The notes under the pieces are model-generated. The model had not been told where the DNA came from and did not search any database. It worked only from the letters and a program-made list of their open reading frames with translations. The translations under genes were made by a program, and so were the position numbers. A stretch of 64,000 nucleotides of DNA from Welwitschia mirabilis (taxonomy: Eukaryota > Gnetophyta > Gnetopsida > Welwitschiales), in the NCBI GenBank assembly GCA_051453625.1, contig JBOZIK010000001.1, forward strand, positions 189,973,328 through 190,037,327, in the 5' to 3' direction. Shown piece after piece: positions 11,714-23,740 of this stretch. Position 1 is the first letter of the stretch. Each line of letters opens with the position of its first letter.

Positions 11714-12098
11714 TAGTTCACATGCTCATTTATTTCATAACGTATAAAATCTGTCAATCACATAACACAAAGAATAAAATGTTTATTCATAATATAGTAT
11801 ACCTATCACATTTATCAAAATTTAAATGAGTAAATAAGATGTAAAATATATTATTATGTCCTCTTAAAAATGTTAAGTTATTAGTTTTATTATGTGATTT
11901 TAATAGATTTTCTCATAAAAACATTTCAACATTTTTTTATCATTTTTTGGTAAATTATGAAAATTGCAAACTAAACTTAATTTAAAATGCCATCTTATTT
12001 TGACAAGGCCTTTAAATAAGAATAATATATTATCTAATTAATATATTAATATAGTTAATATTCAAGTAAATAATATTTACAAAATATGGGATATAACA

Positions 12099-13453
12099 TC
12101 CTCCATGACTTAAATTGATTTACTCCTGGGAATCAAGATACATAAAAAGATTAAAAACACCTAACTGCATATTATGAGATCTAAAAGAATCTGGTTATTA
12201 ATTTTTCATTGTTTCCTTTAGCTCTAAAATAGCTTCATCAACATTATGATTACTCTATTTTATCTTTATTTTATGGATCTCCCTATTTTGTAAATTAATA
12301 GTTTGTTGGTCTAGTACTACTTCTAGCTTCTCTATAGTCAAACAATCTAGTTTTATCAAATCATGAGTTTAATTTAACACATGGGAAGAATATGTAATAT
12401 ACTTTCTTAGCATACTTACATGGTAAACATTATGCATGATTAATAACGAAGGATGTAGGGCAAGTTTTTATGCAACAAGTCCAATTCTTTCTAATATTTA
12501 AAATGGTCTAATAAATCAAAGAGCTAATTTTGATCTCTTAACTTCTCTAATTACTAATTTCATTAGTGACACTTTAAGAAATACATATCATTTATTTTAA
12601 ACTTAATATCTCTTCTTTGATAATCTGTATATGTCTTTTGTCTATATACTACTTCTTTAAACTTATTCTTAATGATTCTTATTTTACTTTCATTTCTTAT
12701 AACATTTTGGGTCCTATCATCAATTTCTCTTTAGTTTCTGCCTATGAAGTGGGTGCTCTAGATTTTCTATCATATAGGGCTTTAAATGAAGTCATTTAAA
12801 TTAAACTTTAATAATTGTTATTATATGTAAATTCTACTAATGATAGGTACTCTTTTCAACTCTTAGGATCATCTAGAATACATGCTTTGAGAAGATATTC
12901 TAAAATTTGATTAACTCTTTTTACCTGACCATTTGTATGAGTATAAAATATAATACTAATATTTAACTTGTTTTCTAAACCCATTTTTAGTTCTTGCTAA
13001 AACTATAAAGTAAATTTTGAATCTCTATTAGAGATAATTACTAAAGCCATACCATGAAATTGAACAACATTTTGAGTATATATTTTAGCTATATCCTTGA
13101 CATCATAAGTAGATTTTACTAGAATGAAATGTGTTAAATTAGTTACTTTACTAATCACTATCATGACTAATTCATCACCTATTTAAGGTCATGGAAGTCT
13201 TACAACAAAGTCTATGCAAATCACATTTCATTTATATTTTAGAATATCATATCGATAAAGTAATTCTACTGATTTCTATGTTCTACTTTAACTTATTAAT
13301 AATTAAGGCACCTTTAAACATATTATGCTATATTCTTTTTCATCCCTAGCCATCAAAATCTTTGTTTCATGTTTTAATACATTTTAGTTCCTCTAAGATA
13401 AGTTGATATAGGTGGATTATGAAATTCAAATATTATTATTTATTATTTGATAA
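12099..13453 (-). pseudogene. Ty3-A integrase relic with chromovirus C-terminal region
   Basis: Integrase inserts the cDNA into chromosomes. Starting from the polypurine tract (about 12099-12115) and reading rightwards on the minus strand, the C-terminal linker appears first. At about 12360-12560, DHFKY-KELDLL and SCIMFTM correspond to the GPFEILERIGPVAYxLxLP and VHNVFHVSxLRKY of plant chromoviruses. The core follows: THTNGQVKRVNQILE at about 12898-12950 (usually HPQTDGQTERxNQxLE), and CIDFVVRLP at about 13187-13215 with the first catalytic Asp at 13210-13212. Many stops are present. The core is cut at about 13453 by the Tat/Athila insertion, and the zinc-binding part of integrase is not recovered on the far side. 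Confidence 0.8.
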
Positions 13454-14758
13454 TGTTTGGATTTAAAACCAAGTTAAAAACTTAGTTATTATTCTTCCAT
13501 AAGGATAATCAGGATTAACTAAACAGAAATTACTCAAACTCTTTCTAACTTAAAAGTTACAAAATAAAAAAAAAAATAAAAGAAAAGAAAATAAAAGGGC
13601 TTAGAGTTTTTTTTTTTTTTTTTGAAACTTCAATCAAAAAGTGGACAACAAGCTCATTCTAAGTCACCCAATTCATCCTCCTACAAGTCCTCACTTGATC
13701 ATATGCAACACTAACCTAAAACAAACTTTAGATCAAGTGTAAAAGCATGAGTTATGGTGACATAATATCATTTATCATTTGAGTGCTAATAAACTTGATT
13801 GTCATTGGTCCCATATCCTAAGAATAAAATTAAAAAGTACAAACTCACTGTGCACAAAATCCATGAAAATACTAAGACTATGAATCAATTAATAAAATGA
13901 ATTTGTTCAATTGACCAAAGTAAATTTGATAGGTGCATTATTCCTTAAAGTATTCCTAGTATCAAATTGAATTTGAAACTAATAATCAAAAGGAAATAAC
14001 TTTAAATTATTGAATTAAGAAAATGTATATTACATCAAAGATGAAAAAATAGGAAGGAAACTTCAAGCTCGTCGAAAACAAGCTCATTCCCTAAGGAAGT
14101 CCTCACAAAGCCATTATGCATTGATGCTCCAAAGATTTTATGCCTTACCTAAATAAAGGATGATTACAAATAAGGGTTTTAAAGCATTTTAGGTAGTATA
14201 ATTAGGTAGAATCTTTATCATTTAGCATTAATTAGATAAGGTTTTATCTTGTAGCATTTAGTGGAGGTTATCTTATAGCACTAGGTAGATAATATTCTCT
14301 TCTTTAACATTACATAGAATCTTCATCATTTAGCTTTTGATGGAGGTTATCTTGTAATGTTTTATGGAGATCATCATATAGCATTAAGTGGAATCTTTGT
14401 CATAATAAGTATAACATATAGACTTTGGAGCCATATTCCTCTACTAACTAGTGCTATCACCACATGTCTCTAATGCCACCTCTACATGCCTCTACCACAT
14501 GTCTTCCAATGCTACTGCTACATATCACCATCTCATTTCTCCATTGTCATAGTTGTTCTATGTAGAATTGTATCCATCTTCCACCATGTGTTTTAAAACG
14601 TGGTTAAAGTAATTATCATGGAGAAAAGCGTACTATTAAATCTTATTTTAAAATAATAGAAGAAATATTTTATGGTTAAAGCAATTAAATTAATGTCTTC
14701 ATTTATACAAAATTGGCCTAAAACACTTAATATAAATGTTAGTTTATACATGTTAACA
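13454..14758 (-). mobile_element. Tat/Athila element 1, 3' LTR
   Basis: Left LTR (1305 bp) of an element inserted into the Ty3-A integrase. It starts TGTTTGGATTTAAAACC and ends ACATGTTAACA on the plus strand. It matches the LTRs at 19228, 31442, 38346 and 6026. The following CTTCCTACCTAG is the complement of a short purine tract. Confidence 0.85.
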
Positions 14759-17749
14759 CACTTCCTACCTAGACTTTTACTAGTACCTTAGAAAAACGTT
14801 ATAACGATATGGTAAAACATGAAAAAATTGTTTAAGTCAAAGTGCTTAACTGTGAAAATAATAGAACTTTAAAAAGTTTTATGATCAATTTTCTTTAATT
14901 AAGGCATCAAAATGAAAAATTTGGTAAAAAATTAGATGTCATAACCCCTAACCAAAACTAAAATTTATCCTTAAAGTTATATAATAAAAATCATTAAAAT
15001 TATTTTAAAGAAATAATTTTTAGAAAGATTATGAGAAGTCCTATTATCAAAAACCATGTAAAAATTCAATTAACTATGAAGAGGGAAAAACTAGCTAATG
15101 TGAAATAATCATTTTATTTTTTCTTAAAACTTCTAAGTAAAAATGAAATCCTAAAAATTTTTATTTTTATAAGGCAGGGGTAAGATGAAATAGATGATGG
15201 AGATGAATAATGGAAATGGACTAAATTAAAAACTAATGAATAAATGAAAAAAACTATTTAAGTTAATGGTATTTATTATTTTTCTATATTTTTTATTATA
15301 TCCTGAAATCAATTAAACATAGTCCTAATTAAGTAATCTAACAAATTTAAGAAATTACCGCAAGTGCTAAGTATGAAAGTTAAAAGACAATAAAACATTA
15401 AATGTCTCTAATTCCCACCTTTTTATTTCTTTATTTTCCATTTCTACTAGCTTTCATGTTCATATTTTAAGCCTTTGAATCACACTGAGCATATAGTGTT
15501 ATGACATCTCCCTCCAACATAATTAAGCATGTTGATATATGATGGAGTTAGTGCTACATTGCTAGCAAGCATCTATTACCCCAATGCAATTGAATATGTC
15601 ATAAAGTAGATCATTATAGTTACATTACTCATGAGTGTCCATAGCCTCAATGTAGTTAACTAAACCCAATCAAGTGATTTAAGTTATGTGCATTTAGAAA
15701 AGAAATATATTACTTTATTTTATTCATCTTCTCATATTCATTTGTTTTATGCACATTTAAGGGGTCATTGGCCCATTAGCCTAATTAAGACAAATCTTAT
15801 CCCCATAAAAGGCCCTAACTTAAGAAACATACATGAGAGTAGATACCATCTTTTCAACTAAGTTTTTATTAAAAATCAAAGATCCTAAGCAAATGTACTC
15901 TTAACTATCAAACTAAAAAGAGATGTAACCCTACCTTAAAAACCCATAATTAATCTTAATCACAACCATAAATTAAATGATAGGAGATCATTTATTAGTT
16001 ATTTTTTATTTAAGGACCTTTAACCTAGGTTTGTAAGTATCAAGAATTCATAGATAAATGGTCTAGGTGAATGGTTTATTATTTTGATGGGGTTACTAGG
16101 GAATGAAAGGGAAAAATGAAAAAGCTTAAGGGTACAAAATTTGGGAATTTCTAAGTAAAAGAATTTAAGGTGATGATTGTACAGATGGAAGTGCTTGTAA
16201 GGTTTTAGATGAGATATATCATCAAGCATACACATTTTTATGTTTTTAATATTTCTTTCAAAAGAAATCAAAGCTAAAAAAAAGTCTATTCTCAAAGAAA
16301 ATCCATAAAATAAAATTAAAAGTTCTCTAAGGTGATATGTGTGTGAAGGTTTAAAAGTGTGAAAATGACCATCAGATGATTAAAAAATTTTTAAAGTATT
16401 TTGAATTAGGAGGAAATCCATGTAAGTTTTTATGCAAGAGTCTATGAAATTAGAGAAAAAATTAACACAAGAAAAAAATCTTATGCACTTAAAGTCATTA
16501 GTAATCCATTCCCTTAGCTTGTTTATGTTTAATCAACAACTCTTGCAAGATACCATGTTGGGAGGAAGACGAAAATGAATTGGAAAAGTAATGATCTTTA
16601 AAACTTGGTTCCAATTCTATAAAAGCTTTATCGTGTTTATTGAGGCTTGGTTCTTGCTTAGATATAGGTGAAGGTAAAAAAATTGACTCATGAAGTTCTT
16701 GACAAATAGATGAAAATGAATCATAAATGGTTCTTTGCTAATTTTTTCTTCCTCATTAAGGTCACTATAGGATTTTCCCTCATGTGTTTGTATAGGTAAC
16801 ATAGTTGAGGTTTAAAGAAATTAATATCATTTCTTTCATTAATGGCACATATGTATTCATCCTTTTCTATGTAACATTTTAGTTTTCCCTCTTCCTTAAA
16901 TGTTTTCTCACTAACTATAGATTGATCATCAGCATATAAAGTATCTACTTCTATTATGAAGTAAAGTCTAGATGCATCTCATTGTTTGCTTTCTAAGGCA
17001 TGTCTAAAATTAAGATCCTCTTGGATGTCATTGTTTATTTTATTATGTGTTTCTTGTCTCATTCCTAAGGGATGAGATTTGGATTTGATTGATTTGAATA
17101 TCCTCAATCTTTTCAAGATTCCTAGGATTAGGTTTAAACAATGTAAGAAGTTTTTCCTCTTCTTTTTAGTTAAGTGTACTAAATATTTGAGCAATGACAT
17201 AGTTTAACTATTAGATACTTTACTCAAGCCTTTGATTTGTTTATATTTAAGCTTCTATGAATCTTGTAAGGGTGTTTGCCAAGGAATTTAAAGAGGGTTG
17301 TTGAGTTCTTATAGATGAAGGATATTGGTTAAATGATGAAGAATATAAAAGGAAAGATGATGAATACGAATATAATACTAAAAGGTAAGAATTAAAAGGA
17401 TGATAAAATATGAGGTTGATAGATAAAGATTATAAGACACAATGAGAGGCATGGGATTAAAATCTAGTGAGTTGGCATAATAATTTTGGAATTTAAATTT
17501 AGATAGGGAGTTTGATTATTTAGAGGGTGTTGATTGAATGAATATGGGAAGGAGGGTAAAGGATAAGGATTATGGTAACTGGATTAGATGAAGTCCCTTA
17601 AAGTTTTCTTAGACCAAATGTAATCACTATTTTCATAGGTAAATTAAAGTTCAAAAGACATCTTTAATGAATTATATGCCTAACTCATGTTAAAAATTTT
17701 TGAAAATAGTTTATGAAATTTACTAAAAGGTTTTTGTTTTCATTAAGTA

Positions 17750-18523
17750 NNNNNNNNNNNNNNNNNNNNNNNNNNNNNNNNNNNNNNNNNNNNNNNNNNN
17801 NNNNNNNNNNNNNNNNNNNNNNNNNNNNNNNNNNNNNNNNNNNNNNNNNNNNNNNNNNNNNNNNNNNNNNNNNNNNNNNNNNNNNNNNNNNNNNNNNNNN
17901 NNNNNNNNNNNNNNNNNNNNNNNNNNNNNNNNNNNNNNNNNNNNNNNNNNNNNNNNNNNNNNNNNNNNNNNNNNNNNNNNNNNNNNNNNNNNNNNNNNNN
18001 NNNNNNNNNNNNNNNNNNNNNNNNNNNNNNNNNNNNNNNNNNNNNNNNNNNNNNNNNNNNNNNNNNNNNNNNNNNNNNNNNNNNNNNNNNNNNNNNNNNN
18101 NNNNNNNNNNNNNNNNNNNNNNNNNNNNNNNNNNNNNNNNNNNNNNNNNNNNNNNNNNNNNNNNNNNNNNNNNNNNNNNNNNNNNNNNNNNNNNNNNNNN
18201 NNNNNNNNNNNNNNNNNNNNNNNNNNNNNNNNNNNNNNNNNNNNNNNNNNNNNNNNNNNNNNNNNNNNNNNNNNNNNNNNNNNNNNNNNNNNNNNNNNNN
18301 NNNNNNNNNNNNNNNNNNNNNNNNNNNNNNNNNNNNNNNNNNNNNNNNNNNNNNNNNNNNNNNNNNNNNNNNNNNNNNNNNNNNNNNNNNNNNNNNNNNN
18401 NNNNNNNNNNNNNNNNNNNNNNNNNNNNNNNNNNNNNNNNNNNNNNNNNNNNNNNNNNNNNNNNNNNNNNNNNNNNNNNNNNNNNNNNNNNNNNNNNNNN
18501 NNNNNNNNNNNNNNNNNNNNNNN
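17750..18523. other. Assembly gap, 774 N, with identical 53-bp flanks
   Basis: The 53 bases before the gap (17697-17749) are exactly repeated right after it (18524-18576). Apparent open frames of 276-285 codons across this gap consist almost wholly of unknown residues and are not genes. Confidence 0.95.
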
Positions 18524-19029
18524 TTTTTGAAAATAGTTTATGAAATTTACTAAAAGGTTTTTGTTTTCATTAAGTATCAAGTTTTCAAAGGGGCTTGGTA
18601 ATTAAAGCTTTTTAGCAAGTTAAGAAAAGAACTAGTAAACATTTTTAGAGCCTTTTGAGCAAAGTGGCTAGTGGTGCCAATGATAGAAGGCAATGACATT
18701 GATTATGACGAGAGTTAATGTTTCAAGAAAAACATGGCATTTTGCAAGCATCTTGCAGATTGAAAAACATTACGTGATAGCAAAAAAACCAAAACAAAAA
18801 TAAAAATGTGAGCACATACAAAATCTATGCTTAATAAAAGTTAATTAAAAATTTTAAGGTTTTTAGTATTTTTTAACAATGAACTCACATAGAAAACCAA
18901 AATTAAAAACATAAAAAAATTGAAAGCATGAAAACTTAATTAAAATTTTCAAGTTTTAACTTACCTATAACAAAATGCTAAACCTATAAAAAAATAAGTT
19001 AGAACAAAATCAAATCAGACCAGGTTAGA

Positions 19030-19150
19030 TATTACTTAAAAGGACTAGTACCAATCACTAGACAACACATAAAATAAAGGAAAAATGGATTAGTCTAGTA
19101 TCACTAGAAAGGATCAGTTCTCACCACTAGAAAAACAATATCTAACTAAA
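19030..19150. repeat. Leader repeats of Tat/Athila element 1
   Basis: Degenerate copies of a unit containing GGACTAGTACCAATCACTAG, beside the primer-binding site. The same repeat is longer in element 2 (38060-38245), so it is a family feature. Confidence 0.6.
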
Positions 19151-19188
19151 GACGTTGTGCTCTTTTTGATTAGCTATTATGCCATTAT

Positions 19189-19205
19189 CACTAGCAATGA
19201 TGCCA
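19189..19205 (-). other. Primer-binding site (tRNA-Asp type), Tat/Athila element 1
   Basis: The minus strand reads TGGCATCATTGCTAGTG against the tRNA-Asp site TGGCGCCGTTGCCGGGG. There are 11 matches in 17, and five of six mismatches are transitions. This site is typical of plant Tat/Athila Ty3 elements. It lies about 22 bp from the LTR start at 19228. Confidence 0.75.
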
Positions 19206-19227
19206 AAATCTATTCATTATTTTAGAA

Positions 19228-20516
19228 TGTCTGAATTTAAAACTAAGTTAAAAACTTAGTTATCATTATTCCATATGGATAATTGAGGTTAATTAAATAG
19301 AAATTTCACTAACTCTTTTACAAAATGAAATAAAAATAAAAGGAAAAATGAAAAGTTTAGATTTTTTTTTTGAAACTTCATTTAGAAAGTGGAAAGCAAG
19401 CAAGCTCCAAGTCACCTAATTCATCCTTCTACAAGTCCTCAGTCGATCATATGAAATACTAATATGAAACAAACTTTATACCATTAAGTATAAAAGCATG
19501 AGTTATGGTAACAAAATCTCATTTACCATTTAAGTGTTAGTGGACTCTGTTGTCATCGATCCCATAGCCTTAGAGTAAAAATGAAAAGTACAAAATGACT
19601 ATGTACAAGATCCATGAAACTGCTAAGAATATAACTAATTAATAAAATTAACTTACTTAATTGAGTAAAGTAAATTTGATAGTTACATTATCCCTTAAGT
19701 ATTCCTAGTATGAAATTAAATTTGAAACTAACAATGAAAAGGAAATAACTTTGAATTATTAAATCAAGAAAATGTACATTACATCAAAGATGAGGAATAG
19801 GAATGATTTTTCAAGCTCCTCAAAAAAAATTCACTCTTAAAGGAAGTGCTTAGAAGGCCATTGTACCTTGATGCTCTAAATCTCTATGCCTTATCCAAAT
19901 GAATGATGAGCACAAGTGAGATTTCAAGGCCTTTTTACAGGTAAGAGTAGTAGGATTAGATAGAATATCTGTCATCTAGCATTACGTAGATAAGATTCTA
20001 TCTTATAGCAGTTGGTAAAGGTTGTCTTATAGCATTAGGTAGATAATATTTTTCCTCTAGTATTAGGTGGAGTCTTTATCATTTAGCATTTGATGAAGGT
20101 TGTCCTATAGTATTTGGTAGAGATCATCATATAGCATTAGGTGGAATATTCATTATAATGAGTCCAACATGTAATCTTTAGAGCCAACTTCCTCTACCAG
20201 TCATTGTTATTACCACATGTCTCTAATTCCACCTCCACATGCCTCTGCCACATCTCTTCTGATGCTACTACTATATGTCACCACCTCATTTCTCCATTGC
20301 CATAGTTGTTTTATGTAAAATTGTGTCCATCTTCTTCTATGTATTCGAAAATGTGATAAAGACTTGTAATTATCATAGAGAAAATAATAATATTAAATAA
20401 TATTTTAAAAATAATAGAATACATATTTTATGATTATAATAATTAAATTAATATATTCATTTATATGAGATTGGCCTGAAACACTTGATATAAATTTCAA
20501 TTTTTACAAGTTAATA
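19228..20516 (-). mobile_element. Tat/Athila element 1, 5' LTR
   Basis: Right LTR, 1289 bp, starting TGTCTGAATTTAAAAC and ending ACAAGTTAATA on the plus strand. It pairs with 13454-14758. I could not see a clean 5-bp target duplication (GATAA on the left versus ATTAG on the right), as expected if the insertion is old. Confidence 0.85.
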
Positions 20517-20540
20517 ATTAGCTTATGTATACTTCCATCT

Positions 20541-21844
20541 ACATTAGGAACCAAAAGTCTTCACTTGAATTTACTAATAACATTTAAATCAATACTAAAA
20601 TGCTCTAAATATATTGAATCTTGTAACTAGTCCTTTAATTTTTTAATAATTTAAATCCCTTTTTGGTCCCTCTAACATAATGGTAGAAATTTGGCTTTGA
20701 ATTTCTATGATTATTTTGATCTAACCTCATCTATTAAGATTACCTATAACTTTATTTCCATTAACTTTATGGTATAAAATCTCTAGATCAAAATCACATA
20801 GAAATTCCATCCATCTTCTTTGCTTAAGGTTTAAGCTTGATTGAGTAAAAATGTATTTTAGATCTTATGATTTATCCAAACTTGAAACTTGACACCATAG
20901 AGATAATGCTTTTACAACTTTAAAGCAAAAATAACTATAGTTAATTCTAGATCATAAATAGAATAATTTCGCTTATGAGTTTTAAGTTTTATTTATCTAT
21001 AAGCTATTACTCTTTTATCATGTTCAAGAAATGATTCAAAAGCTTCTCAAGATGCATTAATATAAACTAAAAAGATCTTTGAATCCTCTAGCATTGTTAA
21101 GACTAGAGTATTAGTTAAGAATCCTTTAAGATGATCAAATAACTATTGATACTTTTCTATTCATTGGAAGTTTTTATTTTTTTAAAAAGGCTTGTTAATG
21201 AAGAAGCTAACCTCAAGAAATCGAATATGAATCAATAATAGTACCCAAAAACACCAAGAAAGCCTTTAACCTTGGTAATATTTATAGGTTTTGACCATTC
21301 TATCATTGCTCTAACTTTATTATAATCCACTAATATACCTTCCTTGCATATTATATGACCTATAAATTGAATGGATTCCTTTCAAAAAGAGCACTTTTTC
21401 ATGCTAGCACATAATTGATGATTCCGTAAAGTTTGTAATACTATTCTCAAGTGTTTCTTATGCTTTTTATAAGTCTTGAAATAAATGACAATATTATAAA
21501 TAAATACTATTACATAGGAATCACGATGTAATTAAAAGACATAATTTGTAAGAATCATGAATACTGCAGGGGCATTAGTTAAACAAAAAGGCATAACAAT
21601 GAACTCATAATGTCCATAGTAGGTTCTAAATGCTATTTTATGAATATATTATTTTCTAATTTAAACTTGATGATATCCAAATTTTAGATTAACTTTTACA
21701 AACACCTTAACTTCCTTAAGCTAATAAAAAAGATCATCTATTTTTGGTATTGGATACTTATTCTTGATGGTAATATTATTTAGCTAGCTATAATTAATGC
21801 ATAGTCTTAGTATTCCATCCTTCTTCTTTACAAATAATATAGGT
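20541..21844 (-). pseudogene. Ty3-A reverse transcriptase and RNase H relic
   Basis: Copies the element's RNA into DNA and degrades the RNA. Reading from 21844 leftwards on the minus strand: PILFVKKKDGILRLCINYS (usually PVLFVKKKDGSxRLCIDYR), [35 protein letters not shown] (about 21556-21590), then FIYNIVIY at the polymerase site. The canonical FIDDIL has both Asp replaced (DD to YN, 21493-21498). Connection and RNase H follow: IQFIGHII, VKGFLGVFGYYY, AYR-IKLKTHKRNYSIYDLEL, KHYLYGVKFQVW. The Trp before KHYLYG is now a stop. It is followed on the plus strand's left side by the Tat/Athila insertion. Catalytically dead. Confidence 0.9.
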
Positions 21845-22418
21845 NNNNNNNNNNNNNNNNNNNNNNNNNNNNNNNNNNNNNNNNNNNNNNNNNNNNNNNN
21901 NNNNNNNNNNNNNNNNNNNNNNNNNNNNNNNNNNNNNNNNNNNNNNNNNNNNNNNNNNNNNNNNNNNNNNNNNNNNNNNNNNNNNNNNNNNNNNNNNNNN
22001 NNNNNNNNNNNNNNNNNNNNNNNNNNNNNNNNNNNNNNNNNNNNNNNNNNNNNNNNNNNNNNNNNNNNNNNNNNNNNNNNNNNNNNNNNNNNNNNNNNNN
22101 NNNNNNNNNNNNNNNNNNNNNNNNNNNNNNNNNNNNNNNNNNNNNNNNNNNNNNNNNNNNNNNNNNNNNNNNNNNNNNNNNNNNNNNNNNNNNNNNNNNN
22201 NNNNNNNNNNNNNNNNNNNNNNNNNNNNNNNNNNNNNNNNNNNNNNNNNNNNNNNNNNNNNNNNNNNNNNNNNNNNNNNNNNNNNNNNNNNNNNNNNNNN
22301 NNNNNNNNNNNNNNNNNNNNNNNNNNNNNNNNNNNNNNNNNNNNNNNNNNNNNNNNNNNNNNNNNNNNNNNNNNNNNNNNNNNNNNNNNNNNNNNNNNNN
22401 NNNNNNNNNNNNNNNNNN
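21845..22418. other. Assembly gap, 574 N, inside RT
   Basis: It separates the RT start (PILFVKKKDG) from the protease-RT linker (LLGMPPLQEV). In plant chromoviruses these are about 50 residues apart, so only about 150 bp should be missing and the gap size looks overestimated. Confidence 0.9.
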
Positions 22419-23740
22419 TAACTTCCTGAAGTGGTGGCATTCCTAATAATTCTATTATAAATACATCAAGATATTCTTAGACTATTGGTATATTCCTTAC
22501 TAAAGTTTCTCCTTCCTTCAAGCTATTTGATTTTAGGTATAACATATAAATTAGTCATCCCCTCTTAATTTATCTTTTTATATGCTTTACATTAAGTAAA
22601 CTCTCCACTACTGATTTGTAATGATCTTGAAGGATTAGTCTTAGATAATGATTCATCATTTTTACTTAATGCCTTTTACAATTTATAACTGCTTGATTCT
22701 GCATTAACTAATTCATGCTCAAAAGAATATCGTATTTTGCTAAGTCAATAAAAATTGATTGTATTTAAAAATCTCCCTCACTTATAGATCAAGTATAGTT
22801 TTGAACTTGTCAATTAACTTTGGAGATGAACTCATTTGCTAGCTCTATGCATTTCTCAATTAGAGCATAACATAATTTTTTTCTTATAATAATTATAGGA
22901 GATATAAAGTAATGTGCTTCTTTAAATCAAATAAAATAATTATTTCTTTATTATTACGTAAAGCCTTACCTTTTATAACAAAGCTATGAAATTTAACCCC
23001 TTGATTATCAACTACTGTTTAAAGTTGTTCTATTGCTTAAGGAAAACTTTTTAATCCTTAAGGTTTTTTTGGTTGTTATTTGGAAAGGTTTTTATTATAT
23101 AATGGACATTCTTTTACATTATAATTTCCTTTATAGGGATATCATTAATATCCATTATGTTGGTTTTAATATTGATACTAACTAGGAATCTTCTAGAAGT
23201 TGGATCTCTGAGGTTGATTATTTGCATAGCTTTGACTAAGAACATTATAGTTTCTTTTAAACAAAGCCTAATTAGGTTAATTAAATTTTTTATTTTTGTT
23301 ATTATTACTATTGATATTATTTTTGCTGAAGTGATAAATCTTATTTTGATAAGAGATTCATGATTGATTTCCCTTAAGGATATGCTCTAGTGGAGGAATT
23401 AATTTCTTAATTTCTTGTTCTCTTTACCAATATTGTTTTGCTATATTTTCTTTTTTTATAGACTCTTCTATAATTTAGGTTGTAACATGGTTACTTTGGT
23501 TGTAACAAAAGGAAGAAGACTATCAATAAAAAGATTTGTTTTAGCTTCTTCATCTAGATGCATATGTAGCCCGTATCTTAATAATTCTACAAATTTGCAC
23601 TTATGAGATGCTATGATTACGTATGAAATTGTCTTAGATTTTAGAATTCTATAATTTTTAGTGAGAATAGAACTTGATGATACACCTTTCCTTCAAGATG
23701 TACTTAAATTCTCTTTAGGAAAGTTCTACTTCTTCCAACT
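22419..23740 (-). pseudogene. Ty3-A gag-protease relic and protease-RT linker
   Basis: Just right of the gap the minus strand reads PIV-EYLDVFIIELLGMPP, then LQEV, matching the plant Ty3 linker PVVxEFxDVFPxELPGLPPxREVEF (22424-22520). Further right the protease cannot be read: I saw no D-T/S-G motif. At about 23430-23740 gag reappears, with KFVELLRYGLHMHLDEEAK and LFIDSLLPFV aligning with the better gag copy at 8076-8360. The order linker, protease gap, gag is normal for a minus-strand element. Numerous stops and frameshifts make it non-functional. Confidence 0.75.

Larger units (their letters stand above)
9797..12098 (-). mobile_element. Ty3-A LTR2 (internally deleted)
   Basis: A complete-ended minus-strand LTR. 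On the plus strand it runs TGTGATAGCC to GGATATAACA, 2302 bp. Compared with LTR1 and LTR3a it lacks about 1.3 kb, corresponding to LTR1 positions 900-2210. It is the 5' LTR of the pol-less element on its left and the 3' LTR of the long element on its right. Confidence 0.85.
14759..19188 (-). mobile_element. Tat/Athila element 1, internal region (no pol seen)
   Basis: About 3.7 kb of known sequence between the LTRs, plus a 774-N gap. The first part (14759-15990) is non-coding and lines up with 32783-34770 of element 2. Decayed minus-strand frames follow at 16020-17700, including open stretches at 16020-16295, 16617-16802 and 16979-17200. By position they should be protease and gag, but I could not recognise motifs in them. 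I found no RT, RNase H or integrase motif, and the space left is too short for a normal pol. Confidence 0.65.

Noticed and set aside
17713-18580. Open frames of 276 and 285 codons on both strands
   Set aside because: They are almost entirely unknown residues across the 774-N gap, with only a few real codons at each edge.
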